Source of the DNA: Kluyvera sichuanensis
GTDB taxonomy: Bacteria; Pseudomonadota; Gammaproteobacteria; Enterobacterales; Enterobacteriaceae
DNA: 64,000 nucleotides
Direction of reading: 5' to 3'
Assembly (NCBI RefSeq): GCF_014218705.1
Contig: NZ_JABBJF010000006.1
Span: forward strand, 62,001-126,000
Every line of letters starts with the position of its first letter. Position 1 is the first letter of the stretch. The notes below the pieces were generated by a model, which saw nothing but the letters and a program-made list of their open reading frames with translations, ran no database searches and had not been told where the DNA came from. Shown piece after piece: positions 24,440 to 33,314 of the stretch. The position numbers and the translations under genes were made by a program.

Positions 24440-24745
24440 ATGAACAAGATAGGCAGGCCACTTCCATCACCTGCCTTTGTTGCTGAGTTTGCTCCGCACA
24501 TTCGGTTGATTCCTACCGATGGACTGTGGGAGTGGGTGCAGGAGCACATCATCGCTGATGGCGCACATCTGCATAATCCCGACCACTTCCACCTTGCTAC
24601 CACTCACAATTGGGTTAGCCCATTCCAAAGCTCATCTGCGGGTGGGCTTGATAATGGCACCCATCAGCACAGAATTTACTTTTTTGCCATGTTATTTAAG
24701 AGTAATCTGACTGCTCTTTTAACAATATGGATTTGTTTTTTATGA
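24440..24745 (+). pseudogene. Truncated phage metallopeptidase-like gene
   Basis: Starts with a strong site (AAGGAGAGG) at ATG 24440. The first about 55 residues (LWEWVQEHIIADGAHLHNPD then HFHL) look like the N-terminus of the putative phage metallopeptidases that commonly precede terminase genes. After that point the frame runs into the 37-bp repeat (coding SPFQSSSAGGLDNG) and ends in unrelated hydrophobic sequence. The catalytic HExxH part is absent, so this is a broken gene. The break coincides with repeat copy 2. Confidence 0.6.
24620..24656 (+). repeat. 37-bp direct repeat, copy 2
   Basis: One mismatch to 22903-22939 (G instead of T at the 21st base). Lies inside the truncated metallopeptidase-like frame and bounds the insert on its right. 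Confidence 0.93.
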
Positions 24746-24945
24746 AGATATTATGGGGTTTTAGTGTCATCTGTGGTGTGATTGGCTTCCTTCAGGGCGT
24801 TGTCGCTGTCTTTGGTGCAACAGGAGCTCCTCAACAAGCAGCTGGTGCGGCTATGGGGCTGGCTTGGGCTGTAATCCCGTACTGCATTTGCCGTGCCATC
24901 CAGCAAATGAGCCCACAAAAAGTGATTATTGAGAAGAGCGAATAA
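24742..24945 (+). CDS. Small two-segment membrane protein
   Basis: 67 residues from ATG 24742 (MKILWGFSVICGVIGFLQGV) with two membrane segments separated by GATGAPQQAAGAA, and a short charged tail (KVIIEKSE). No clear ribosome site, so the start is uncertain. A terminator follows directly. Function unknown; may be a superinfection or lysis-associated membrane protein, but nothing in the sequence proves it. Confidence 0.55.
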   Translation: MKILWGFSVICGVIGFLQGVVAVFGATGAPQQAAGAAMGLAWAVIPYCICRAIQQMSPQKVIIEKSE

Positions 24946-24963
24946 GCGCTTAGATTCGCAAAT

Positions 24964-24987
24964 AACCGCCTTCGGGCGGTTTTTTAT
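24964..24987 (+). terminator. Terminator before packaging genes
   Basis: ACCGCC-TTCG-GGCGGT then TTTTTATT. Confidence 0.9.
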
Positions 24988-25027
24988 TGCCATTACCACG
25001 GGTGGACCCATCGTAATGGCGGTATGG

Positions 25028-25255
25028 CTACACTCTTTTCCCGTCAACCGTAACACTGGCATCAGCTGAGCTGTTGGGGATGTAAATTTTGACCTTAGAG
25101 CCGCTTTCGGTAATCACCTCAATCGTCACGGATGTTGGCGGTGCGCCAGTATCGTCGCCTGTGAAGGCAGTAACGATCTCTTCTGAGGTTTTATCCTCAA
25201 TGATTGGCATAAGGTCGCCGTTAACCAAGCCAGCGTAAATCTTCACGTTGCCCAT
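25028..25255 (-). CDS. Hypothetical phage protein opposite terS
   Basis: 75 residues on the minus strand from ATG 25255 (MGNVKIYAGLVNGDLMPIIE), with GGGAG eight bases upstream. Beta-rich, with VTIEVITESGSKVKIYIPN and a Lys/Arg end. It diverges from terS with only 23 bp between starts. Unusual as a lone minus gene at the head of the packaging block; I do not recognise the family. Confidence 0.65.
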   Translation of the reverse strand: MGNVKIYAGLVNGDLMPIIEDKTSEEIVTAFTGDDTGAPPTSVTIEVITESGSKVKIYIPNSSADASVTVDGKRV

Positions 25256-25278
25256 AGGCATCTCCCAAAGGTATTTAA

Positions 25279-25851
25279 ATGGCACTCACTGACAAACAGG
25301 ATATGTTCTGTCGCGAGTACCTCATCGATTTAAACGCCACTCAGGCAGCAATTCGTGTGGGGTACAGCGCTAAAACTGCTAACCGTACCGCTACAAAGTT
25401 GCTGTCAAAAGCTGTCATTCAAAACAGGATTGCTGAACTCAAAGCCAAGCGCAACGAAGATGTGGGTATTGATGCCGATTATGTGCTCCGGCGCTTGGTT
25501 GAGATCGACCAGATGGATGTTTTAGACATCCTCAATGATGACGGCAGCCTCAAACCAATTACTTCATGGCCGAAGGCCTGGCGAATTTCTCTAACCGGCC
25601 TGGATATCAGCACCACGATACAAAACTTCGACGAAGAGACCGCAGAAACCATCCTCAAAAAGGTTAAGTGGCCTGACAAGGTGAAGAACCTTGAACTGCT
25701 CGGTAAGCACGTTCGCGTGCAAGCCTTCAAAGAGCAGGTCGAACAGAAAGTAGTAGCTACCCACAACGTCATGCTGGTGCCGACCAGCGACAACGTGGAT
25801 AACTGGGAAGCGGCAGCACAGAAACAGCAGAGCGAGGTTCTTGGTGGATGA
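25279..25851 (+). CDS. Terminase small subunit
   Basis: 190 residues: MALTDKQDMFCREYLIDLNA, then TQAAIRVGYSAKTANRTATK with a helix-turn-helix typical of the Terminase_2 family. It recognises the packaging site and directs TerL. C-terminus polar. Four-base ATGA overlap with the large subunit gene confirms the pairing. Confidence 0.93.
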   Translation: MALTDKQDMFCREYLIDLNATQAAIRVGYSAKTANRTATKLLSKAVIQNRIAELKAKRNEDVGIDADYVLRRLVEIDQMDVLDILNDDGSLKPITSWPKAWRISLTGLDISTTIQNFDEETAETILKKVKWPDKVKNLELLGKHVRVQAFKEQVEQKVVATHNVMLVPTSDNVDNWEAAAQKQQSEVLGG

Positions 25852-27419
25852 ATTACAAAGCCGTCTGGAAACCTTTGCCGGGATCGCAATCGCTCTCCCT
25901 GAGCTGCCCGTGTAACGAAATCCTCTACGAGGGTACGCGTGGACCGGGTAAAACCGCCGCGCAGCTGGCGCGCTTCCGTCGCCTTGTTGGCCTGGGCTAT
26001 GGCTCGTTCTGGCGTGGCGTGATATTCGATACCGAGTATAAGAACCTCACCGACATCATCACCCAATCGAAGCGAATGTACCGCCTGTTTAACGACGGTG
26101 CACGCTATCTGGCGTCGGCCAGTGAATTACGTTGGGTTTGGCCAACTGGCGAAGAACTGCTGTTCCGTTTCGGGAAAGAAGAGGGCGATTACTGGGACTA
26201 TCACGGGCAGGAGTTCCCGTTTATCGGGTTCAACGAGCTGACAAAACAGCAGTCCGCAGAGTTCTACGAAATGATGTTCTCCTGCCGGCGATCGTCGTTC
26301 CGGCCAGAAAACTACCCGCTGGCGGACGGCTCGCTGCTTAAGCCGATCCCCTTGGAGACGTTCAGCACGACCAACCCGTTTGGCATCGGCCATACCTGGG
26401 TGAAGAAACGATTCATCGAACCTGCGCCGCGCGGCACCATCATTCGCGAAACACAGAAGGTGTTTAACCCGCAGACCGAACGAGAAGAGGACGTGACGCT
26501 TACCCGCGTGGCGATTCACGGTTCGTTCAAAGAGAACCCGTATCTGGATCCGCAGTACATCGCGACACTGATGTCCATCAAGGACCCAAACCGGCGCAAA
26601 GCATGGGTAGAGGGCTCCTGGGATGTCACCAGCGGCGGGCGCTTTGACCACTTGTGGAATGCATCGCTGCATGTCATTAAGCCGTTCCGTATCCCGGATA
26701 GCTGGACGGTTGACCGCTCCCATGACTGGGGTGAGTCGAAACCCTTCTCTAATCTCTGGTGGGCGCGTGCCGACGGCACCGCCGCAGAGTTGCCCGATGG
26801 TCGACAGTTCTGCCCGCCTGCCGGGTCGCTGATACTAATTGGCGAGTGGTACGGCTGTCCGCCTGACGAGCTGAATAAAGGCCTCAATATGTCCTCAACG
26901 AACGTCGCTAAAGGCGTGGCTTGGGTGGATAAACGGCTGGTGGGGGAGGAACTGGCTGAACCCGAAGAGATAAAGCTCAACGGGGTCACGCAGGGGCAAC
27001 TGAATATCATGCCCGGCATCTGCAAGAAAATTGTTCCTGGCCCTGCTGACGGTGCGATCTACAACACCGGCGATGATGAGTTATCTATTGCGCAGAAGAT
27101 GGAATCACAGGGCGTTAAATGGGTTCCATCCAACAAGAAGCCGGGATCGCGTGTGAACGGTGCGGCCCTGTTTGCTGACATGCTCGAGGCCGTCATTGAA
27201 GGTAAGAAACTGGAGTCAGGCACGCCTGAGAAACCAGCGTTTTACGTGTTTGATTACTGCCGTGGCTGGATAAGCCGTGTGCCAGTGCTAGTGCGCGACA
27301 GTAAGAACCCTGACGATGTAGACACCCAGCAGGAAGATCACGACTGGGATGGCACGCGCTACGCCGTCCTGCACTTACCGCCGAAGAAAGTCGGCAAAGT
27401 CACCAATCTGAGGCTCTAA
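25848..27419 (+). CDS. Terminase large subunit
   Basis: 523 residues. The Walker A motif is GTRGPGKT at residues 29-36, with a hydrophobic strand ending FIGFNEL as the Walker B region near residue 128. The C-terminal half carries acidic residues of the RNase H-like nuclease (ending DHDWDGTRYAVLHL). It drives DNA into the capsid using ATP and cuts concatemers. Intact frame; portal follows 4 bp later. Confidence 0.94.
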   Translation: MNYKAVWKPLPGSQSLSLSCPCNEILYEGTRGPGKTAAQLARFRRLVGLGYGSFWRGVIFDTEYKNLTDIITQSKRMYRLFNDGARYLASASELRWVWPTGEELLFRFGKEEGDYWDYHGQEFPFIGFNELTKQQSAEFYEMMFSCRRSSFRPENYPLADGSLLKPIPLETFSTTNPFGIGHTWVKKRFIEPAPRGTIIRETQKVFNPQTEREEDVTLTRVAIHGSFKENPYLDPQYIATLMSIKDPNRRKAWVEGSWDVTSGGRFDHLWNASLHVIKPFRIPDSWTVDRSHDWGESKPFSNLWWARADGTAAELPDGRQFCPPAGSLILIGEWYGCPPDELNKGLNMSSTNVAKGVAWVDKRLVGEELAEPEEIKLNGVTQGQLNIMPGICKKIVPGPADGAIYNTGDDELSIAQKMESQGVKWVPSNKKPGSRVNGAALFADMLEAVIEGKKLESGTPEKPAFYVFDYCRGWISRVPVLVRDSKNPDDVDTQQEDHDWDGTRYAVLHLPPKKVGKVTNLRL

Positions 27420-27423
27420 CCCC

Positions 27424-28827
27424 ATGCCTGATATTTCAACACCCAATCTGGACTATGGGAACATGGTGCAGGCGTGGGACATTAACGACGCCCTGATGGG
27501 TGGCACGCTGTACATGCGCCAGCTTGGTGAGGCATATCTGCCACGCTGGCCGAAAGAAGACAAAGAGGACTACAAAAAGCGCCTGGCTGTGGCCACGCTG
27601 CTGCCTGCTTACGAAGAGACCATCAACCAGAACGTTGGGCGAGTATTTGCGGAGCCAATCCAGCTGGGCGAGAACGTCCCGGACCGGCTGCGCGAGTTTG
27701 CGAAGGATGTGGATCTGGAAGGCAGTCGCCTCGATGTGTGGGCGCAGGCGTTCTTCAGCCTGGCGATGCAGTATGGCCTGTCTCATGCGCTGGTGGATTA
27801 TCCCCGGGTGGACGCCGAACAGGTAAAGACCAAAGCGGATGAGAAAGCCACTGGCGCGCGACCATACGTCACCATGCTCAATCCCCGCCAAGTGATTGGC
27901 TGGAAGTCGAAGATGGTCGGCGGCAAGGTGCAGCTCACAGCACTACGCATCAAAGAGGTGGTGGTCGAAGATGGCGACGACTTCGGGCAGACCAAAGTTG
28001 AGCAGATTCGACTGCTGACGCCCGGGAAGGTGCAGATTTACCGCAAGGCGACCGGCGACAACGCCCAGGCAAACTGGACGCTGCACGAAGAATGGCAAAC
28101 CTCCCGCAGGGATATCACCCTGGTCACGCTCTATACCAAGCGCACCGGCTTCATGTGCGGCTCGCCGCCGCTGCTCAACATGGCGCTGCTGAACGTTAAG
28201 CACTGGCAGAGCCAGAGCGAGCAGGACAACATCCTGCACGTCGCCCGGGTGCCGATACTGACTGTGTTCGGGTTGGAAGAGGGGCAGGAGTTGGTGATTG
28301 GCTCTTCCTCTGCGGCAAGTTTTAACGATCGGCAGAAACAGGGCCTCGAATACGTCGAGCACACCGGATCTTCTATCGGCGCTGGCAAGGAGTCCTTGAC
28401 CGACCTCGTGGAGCAGATGCGCCAGGCGGGCGCGAAGCTGCTGCGCACTGACAACACCTCCACGAAGTCGGTAGACCAGACCTCAGAGGAAAAGATGCAG
28501 GAGCAGTCGCCGCTCTACACCATGGCAACCAGCCTGGAAGATGCGCTCGACAACATCCTGCAGATTATGGCCGAGTACATTGGTGAAAAGGACGGCGGCA
28601 ACGTCGATGTCCGCACCGAGCTGGATGTTGAGTCGAAAGAGTTCAACCCTCCGGCGGCGCTGGCCATCCAGTCGCTGCGCCAGGGCGGTGATATTCGTCG
28701 TGTTGACGCGATTAAATCCCTCCAGAAGCTGAACATCATCGATGCTGATGCGGATCCAGACGTAGTTCTGAATGAATTACTGGCTGAGTCGGCCTCACTG
28801 ACCGAACCGCCACCTGGCGAGGTGTGA
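27424..28827 (+). CDS. Portal protein, DUF4055 family
   Basis: 467 residues starting MPDISTPNLDYGNMVQAWDI. The DUF4055 block includes RLAVATLLPAYEETINQNVG and later MLNPRQVIGWKSKMVGGK. C-terminal helices end near LTEPPPGEV. The portal is the dodecameric ring through which terminase pumps DNA. Position between terL and the head morphogenesis gene is standard. Confidence 0.92.
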   Translation: MPDISTPNLDYGNMVQAWDINDALMGGTLYMRQLGEAYLPRWPKEDKEDYKKRLAVATLLPAYEETINQNVGRVFAEPIQLGENVPDRLREFAKDVDLEGSRLDVWAQAFFSLAMQYGLSHALVDYPRVDAEQVKTKADEKATGARPYVTMLNPRQVIGWKSKMVGGKVQLTALRIKEVVVEDGDDFGQTKVEQIRLLTPGKVQIYRKATGDNAQANWTLHEEWQTSRRDITLVTLYTKRTGFMCGSPPLLNMALLNVKHWQSQSEQDNILHVARVPILTVFGLEEGQELVIGSSSAASFNDRQKQGLEYVEHTGSSIGAGKESLTDLVEQMRQAGAKLLRTDNTSTKSVDQTSEEKMQEQSPLYTMATSLEDALDNILQIMAEYIGEKDGGNVDVRTELDVESKEFNPPAALAIQSLRQGGDIRRVDAIKSLQKLNIIDADADPDVVLNELLAESASLTEPPPGEV

Positions 28828-28828
28828 T

Positions 28829-29932
28829 ATGGCGCGCACCGTCAATGACAGGCTCCAGGATGAAACCATAGCGCATGGCCTGTATGTTACGCGCTACGGT
28901 ACTGGCGTTGCCCGGCGAATGGTGTCACTGCTTAACAAAATGGATGCTGACCTGGCTGCCAAACTGCTGGTGCTGTTGGACGGCAAGCGCGCTGATACCT
29001 ACAGCGCCCGCCGCCTGGCATCACTGCTGGTGGGTGTGCGTGACCTGAACCAGCAGGCCTACGAACCGGTTAACTCTGCGCTGGCACGCGAACTGACGAG
29101 CTACGTTGAGTACGAGGCCGGGTATCAACTGGACCTGTTCAGCAGCATCATTCCGAAGCAGATTCTCCAGCACGTTCCACTCCAGAGCATCGCGCCTGAG
29201 CAGGTTTACGCTGCGGCAGTGGCGCAGCCCTTCCAGGGGCGGTTGCTGAAGGAGTGGGGGCAGAAGCTTGAAGCTGACCGGCTGGACAAAATCACCAACG
29301 CTGTACGCACCGGGTTCCTTCAGGGCGAAACGGTAGAGCAAATCGTTAAGCGCGTTGCCGGTACGCCGAAACTCAACCGCGAGGACGGGGTGATCAACAC
29401 CTCCCGGCGTGACTTGGCTGTGGTGGCACGCACGGCGGTGAATCACATGGCGGCATCGGCGCGTCAGGACTTCGCCCAGGCCAACAGCGATATCGTGAAG
29501 GCCAAGCAGTGGTCATCCACACTCGATACCCATACGAGCCAGTGGTGCATTATCCGCGACCGCAAACTCTACACCCTCGACGGCAAGCCGCTGGGGCACG
29601 TTGTTCCGTATCTGCGAGGGCCAGGCAAAATTCACTTCTGCTGTCGGTCTGGTGAAATCCTGATTACCAAATCGTGGGAAGAGCTGATGATTGCGCCCAG
29701 CGCGCTGAGTAGCGCCACACGCGCCTCAATGGACGGTCAGGTGCCTGCGCATACCAGTTATGCCGATTGGCTTGCCCGGCAGCCATACGCGCGGCAGGAG
29801 CAGGTGCTGGGTGTTACCCGCGCCATGATGCTGCGCGACGGCAAAATCACAGTGCCGGAGTTGTTCACCGATGCCGGGGAGTTCCTGACCCTGGACGAAC
29901 TGCGCCGCGTGGATGCGTCGGCGTTTGAATAA
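28829..29932 (+). CDS. Phage head morphogenesis protein (Mu F-like / SPP1 gp7-like)
   Basis: 367 residues. The N-terminal half is helical; the C-terminal minor-head domain holds RTAVNHMAASARQDFAQANS, SSTLDTHTSQWCIIRDRK and the closing PGKIHFCCRSGEIL. Proteins of this group bind the portal and enter the procapsid. Gene starts one base after the portal stop. Intact. Confidence 0.9.
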   Translation: MARTVNDRLQDETIAHGLYVTRYGTGVARRMVSLLNKMDADLAAKLLVLLDGKRADTYSARRLASLLVGVRDLNQQAYEPVNSALARELTSYVEYEAGYQLDLFSSIIPKQILQHVPLQSIAPEQVYAAAVAQPFQGRLLKEWGQKLEADRLDKITNAVRTGFLQGETVEQIVKRVAGTPKLNREDGVINTSRRDLAVVARTAVNHMAASARQDFAQANSDIVKAKQWSSTLDTHTSQWCIIRDRKLYTLDGKPLGHVVPYLRGPGKIHFCCRSGEILITKSWEELMIAPSALSSATRASMDGQVPAHTSYADWLARQPYARQEQVLGVTRAMMLRDGKITVPELFTDAGEFLTLDELRRVDASAFE

Positions 29933-29952
29933 ACGTAAGTGCAGGAGTGGCA

Positions 29953-30138
29953 ATGCAACTTCCTTCAACGTGGAAATCCAGAGGCCAGAAGAACCATTTG
30001 GTGACTGAGTTTGCCGATGGCGATACCACTCTCGTCGTTTATAAATTCTGGCTCCGGAGAAAACAAAGATGGAGCTATGTCACCGAGGAAAGATGGCTGG
30101 TTGAATACGAGCTTGGTCTCATTTCCAAACAATCCTAA
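29953..30138 (+). CDS. Small hypothetical phage protein
   Basis: 61 residues from ATG 29953 (MQLPSTWKSRGQKNHLVTEF) with CAGGAGTGG upstream; a GTG at 29947 is also possible. Beta-rich, many Trp, Arg and Lys (WLRRKQRWSYVTEERWLVEY). Terminator follows. Not recognised; may be a head-decoration or accessory gene. Confidence 0.6.
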   Translation: MQLPSTWKSRGQKNHLVTEFADGDTTLVVYKFWLRRKQRWSYVTEERWLVEYELGLISKQS

Positions 30139-30141
30139 CAG

Positions 30142-30163
30142 GCTGCCTCCGGGCAGCTTTTTT
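30142..30163 (+). terminator. Terminator before scaffold gene
   Basis: GCTGCC-TCCG-GGCAGC then TTTTTT. Confidence 0.88.
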
Positions 30164-30243
30164 ATGCCTGCCGCTGAGCGGATGCGACGCGGTGACCGGG
30201 TCGGATGACCTATTACCAATGGCCGGAAGGCTGGAGCAAAACA

Positions 30244-30996
30244 ATGAAACTCAAACTCGATGCTAACGGCAATGTGGTCGTTGAAAACGGTATGCCGGTT
30301 TACACCCATGATGACGGCAAAGAAATCCCGTTCGACGCGGTCGCAGCGATGACCAAAATCACTTCCCTGAATGGTGAAGCGAAGACTCACCGTGAGGCGA
30401 AAGAAGCGGCGGAAGCCGGTCTCGCGAAATTCGCTGGCATCACCGACCCGACCAAGGCGATCGAAGCCCTGGAGATGATGACCAAAATCGACCAGAAAAA
30501 GCTGATCGACGCCGGCGCCGTTGACCAGGTTAAAGCCGAAATCACTAAGGTCTTCCAGCAACAACTGGACGAAGCCAATGGGCGCAACCAGAAACTGGAA
30601 ACCCAGCTCTACGACGAGATGATCGGCGGTCGCTTCGGTGGCTCTAAGTTCATCACTGAGAAGATGGCGATCCCGGCTGAGTTCGTGCGTTCCCACTTCG
30701 GCCAGAACTTCAAAATCGAAGACGGCAAGGTCGTGGCCTACGACGGACAGGGCAACAAGGTGTTCTCCCGCACCAAACCTGGTGAACTGGCTGGCTTCGA
30801 CGAAGCGCTGGAATCTCTGGTCGAGTTGCATCCGCAGAAAGACTACATCCTCAAAGCGTCCGGCAATAGCGGCGGTGGCTCCCAGCAGTCGCAGCATCAG
30901 GCCGGGCAAAAAACCATGAAACGCGGTGCGTTTGATTCCCTGGATAACGCTGGCAAGCAGGCTGCGTTGAAAGACGGCGTCAGCATCGTCGATTAA
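30244..30996 (+). CDS. Putative capsid scaffolding protein
   Basis: 250 residues from ATG 30244 (MKLKLDANGNVVVENGMPVY), ribosome site CTGGAG. A central charged coiled coil (TSLNGEAKTHREAKEAAEAG; then VKAEITKVFQQQLDEANGRN) and a Gln/Ser-rich tail are what scaffold proteins of this capsid type look like. It lies directly before the capsid gene. Scaffold guides coat assembly and leaves before DNA entry. Family name not secured. Confidence 0.75.
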   Translation: MKLKLDANGNVVVENGMPVYTHDDGKEIPFDAVAAMTKITSLNGEAKTHREAKEAAEAGLAKFAGITDPTKAIEALEMMTKIDQKKLIDAGAVDQVKAEITKVFQQQLDEANGRNQKLETQLYDEMIGGRFGGSKFITEKMAIPAEFVRSHFGQNFKIEDGKVVAYDGQGNKVFSRTKPGELAGFDEALESLVELHPQKDYILKASGNSGGGSQQSQHQAGQKTMKRGAFDSLDNAGKQAALKDGVSIVD

Positions 30997-31013
30997 ATCG
31001 AAAGGAGCCATAA

Positions 31014-32127
31014 ATGGCAGGCAATACCCTCACTGGTCTGATCCCGACCATCTATACCGCGCTGGACGTTGTTTCCCGCGAACAAACTGGCTTCATTCCT
31101 GCTGTTGCGCGCGACGCAAAAGCAGATGCAGCGGCGAAAGACCAGACCGTGCGTGCGCCCGTCGCACCTGCGGCCACCACTGAAGACATTGTACCGGGCC
31201 CGGCAGCACCGAATACCGGTGAACAGACCATCGGTGGTGTGGATGTGAAAATCACCAAATCCAAAATGGCCCCGGTCAAATGGAACGGTGAAGAGCAGTT
31301 GGCACTTGGCCCGGCTGGTACCTACAACATCATTCTGGCCGACCAGTTCAAACAGGCGTTCCGCGCCTTGTCGAACGAAGTTGATGCTGACCTTGCTGCA
31401 TTGTACCTCAACTCCTCGCGCGCTGTTGGTGCACCGAAAGATACGCCGTTTAGCATCAAGGACGATCTGTCAGATGCGGCACTGGCACGCCAAATCCTGA
31501 CCGATAACGGCGCGCCAACCACCGACCTGCGCATGGTGCTTGGCGGCGAAGCGATGGCATCCATTCGTGGTAAGCAGTCCGTATTGTTCAAAGCGAACGA
31601 GGCGGGCACTGACCAACTGCTGCGTGAAGGTGTTATCGGTCGCATCATGGGCTTCAACCTCCATGAGTCCTTCAGCATTAAGCGCACCGCGAAAAGCACC
31701 GCGGCTGGTTACAAGGTCAACGGTGCCAAGAAAGAGGGCGATATCATCGTTGCTATCTCGGCGGGCACCGGCGGCATTGCTGCGGGCACTGCTGTGAAGT
31801 TTGATGGTGATGACAACCAGTACCTGGTTGTGGCAGCAACGTCTTCCAGCATTACCATCAGCGCACCAGGCCTCCGTCACTGTGCTCAGCGAGTTTACGC
31901 CGAACATGGCGTTTGACCGCGGTGCATTCCTGCTGGCGAGTCGCACCCCTGCGATGCCTGAAGGTGGCGATACTGCTGATGACGTCATGAACGTGACCGA
32001 TCCGGCATCAGGCATCACTTTCCAGGTTGCTCTGTACCGTCAGTACCGTCAGGTGCGTTACGAGGTCGGTCTGGCGTGGGGTGTGGCCGCCGTGGCGCCG
32101 CGCCATTCCGCCATCATCATGGGCTAA
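31014..32127 (+). pseudogene. Major capsid protein (P22 coat-like), frameshifted
   Basis: The first frame (31014-31916) gives MAGNTLTGLIPTIYTALDVV onward through ITISAPGLR, then 11 unrelated residues and a stop. A second frame, one base on, resumes at about 31873 with ASVTVLSEFTPNMAFDRGAF and runs to SAIIMG at 32127. Together they give about 369 residues of a P22-coat-like major capsid protein with an internal Ig-like region. The shift lies in CCAGGCCTCCGTCACTG near 31868-31880. It could be a one-base insertion or a small deletion between GGCCT copies. If real, no coat protein with a proper C-terminus is made and particles should fail; a sequence error is the alternative. Confidence 0.85.
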
Positions 32128-32131
32128 CCAC

Positions 32132-32155
32132 AGGGGCTTCGGCCCCTTTGTTTTT
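32132..32155 (+). terminator. Terminator after capsid gene
   Basis: AGGGGC-TTCG-GCCCCT then TTGTTTTT. Confidence 0.8.
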
Positions 32156-32166
32156 CAGGAGGCCCA

Positions 32167-32472
32167 ATGGCCGGATTGACCAGAGAGCAGCGCGCACAGC
32201 GCGAGGCTGAAAAGCTTGCGGCGCAGAACGGCACTGAACATGCTCCTGCCCAGCAGGAACAGCAGCAGGAACAGCAGCAGGAACAGCAGCAGGAACAGCA
32301 GCAGGAACAGCAGCAGGAACAGCAGCAGGAACAGCAGCAGGAACAGCCAGGCATTGAACTGGTGGTCATGGTGCGTGATATCCCTGAGTTCCCCGGCGGC
32401 CCGTTGAGCGCTGATGTTCATCCTGACGAAGTTGACAACTGGCTGGCGCTGGACTGGCGTCTGGAGGAATAA
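32167..32472 (+). CDS. Small head protein with Gln-Gln-Glu-Gln repeat linker
   Basis: 101 residues, ribosome site CAGGAGG. N-terminal basic helix (MAGLTREQRAQREAEKLAAQ), a 32-residue QQEQ x 8 linker, then a short C-terminal domain (GIELVVMVRDIPEFPGGPLS, ending NWLALDWRLEE). The C-terminus resembles small head-completion proteins lying between capsid and connector. The linker is coded by a perfect 12-bp tandem repeat and is likely to vary in length between isolates. Confidence 0.7.
   Translation: MAGLTREQRAQREAEKLAAQNGTEHAPAQQEQQQEQQQEQQQEQQQEQQQEQQQEQQQEQPGIELVVMVRDIPEFPGGPLSADVHPDEVDNWLALDWRLEE
32251..32346 (+). repeat. Eight tandem copies of a 12-bp unit
   Basis: CAGCAGGAACAG repeated eight times without mismatch (96 bp). 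In frame, coding QQEQ. Length change keeps the frame. Confidence 0.97.
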
Positions 32473-32474
32473 CC

Positions 32475-32957
32475 ATGCTGGTGGCCGATCCTCATTCGCC
32501 AGACTTTAACACCTACGCCAGCGTTGTTGACCTGCGCGCGTTCGCGGCGGGGCGCGGATATACCGTACCTGCCGATGATGGTGAGTGCGGCCAGATGCTG
32601 ATGCAGGCGATGGACTATCTGGAAGGGCAGCAATGGCGCGGCCAGCGCTCCAGCGCAACTCAGTCGCTGTCGTGGCCTCGCTCTGGCGTGCGATTCGATG
32701 GCGTTGACCTGCTGGATGATGCTATCCCACAACGGCTGGTTGATGCGCAGTGCCGCCTGGCTATCGAGTCGCAGGAGATTGACTTAACGCCTTCGGTTGC
32801 TGGTGGCGGCGCGGTGACGATGGAGCGCGTCGAGGGGGTAATAACCGTTCAGTATGAGGCGGGCACGAACAAGGCTGCGCCGTCGTTCCCCTGGTTCTAT
32901 TCCTCGCTGCGCGAGCTGGTGGTGGGTGGCAATCAAATCCGTATCGAAAGGGGCTGA
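32475..32957 (+). CDS. Head-tail adaptor, DnaT-like-2 family
   Basis: 160 residues, MLVADPHSPDFNTYASVVDL, then FAAGRGYTVPADDGECGQML, and a C-terminal SSLRELVVG. It matches the small adaptor group misleadingly named putative DnaT-like ssDNA-binding, which forms the first connector ring below the portal. Starts 2 bp after the repeat protein and ends 1 bp before the next gene. Confidence 0.82.
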   Translation: MLVADPHSPDFNTYASVVDLRAFAAGRGYTVPADDGECGQMLMQAMDYLEGQQWRGQRSSATQSLSWPRSGVRFDGVDLLDDAIPQRLVDAQCRLAIESQEIDLTPSVAGGGAVTMERVEGVITVQYEAGTNKAAPSFPWFYSSLRELVVGGNQIRIERG

Positions 32958-32958
32958 T

Positions 32959-33312
32959 ATGGCAATCAACTACCTCCGTATGCGAGCTACCGCAACCCGA
33001 CTGCTAACCGAAAACGGCAAAACCTACCAACTGACCCGCGGCGGCAGCATCACCCGCGATCAGTTCGGTAAAGAGGTCACCATCCCAGCCATTACCGCGA
33101 CCGTCACTGGCGTTATCACCGAATACTCCTCCCGCGAAATTGATGGCTCCCTGATCGCCACCGGCGATAAGAAGCTGGCGACCACGTTCGAAACGGAAGT
33201 GCGTATTGATGACCGCATCGAAATCGACGGCAAGAAATGGCGCGTGGTGCAACCGAACCCGGTTAAGCCTGCTGACGTGCTTATCTCCTACAACATCCAA
33301 CTGAGGGCGTGA
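32959..33312 (+). CDS. Head closure / stopper protein
   Basis: 117 residues from ATG 32959 (MAINYLRMRATATRLLTENG). Beta-rich throughout, with SREIDGSLIATGDKKLATTF and KKWRVVQPNPVKPADVLISY. Size, fold type and place match head-closure proteins of lambda-like siphophages. Overlaps nothing; the next start follows within 3 bp. Confidence 0.75.
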   Translation: MAINYLRMRATATRLLTENGKTYQLTRGGSITRDQFGKEVTIPAITATVTGVITEYSSREIDGSLIATGDKKLATTFETEVRIDDRIEIDGKKWRVVQPNPVKPADVLISYNIQLRA

Positions 33313-33314
33313 GT

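Noticed and set aside
31865..31885. Programmed +1 frameshift in the capsid gene
   Set aside because: No slow codon or stop at the joint and no precedent that I know for this capsid family; an indel is preferred.
32124..32421. Minus-strand Cys/Ser or Leu/Phe repeat frames opposite the QQEQ gene
   Set aside because: Shadows of the 12-bp repeat; no ribosome site and no non-repeat homology.
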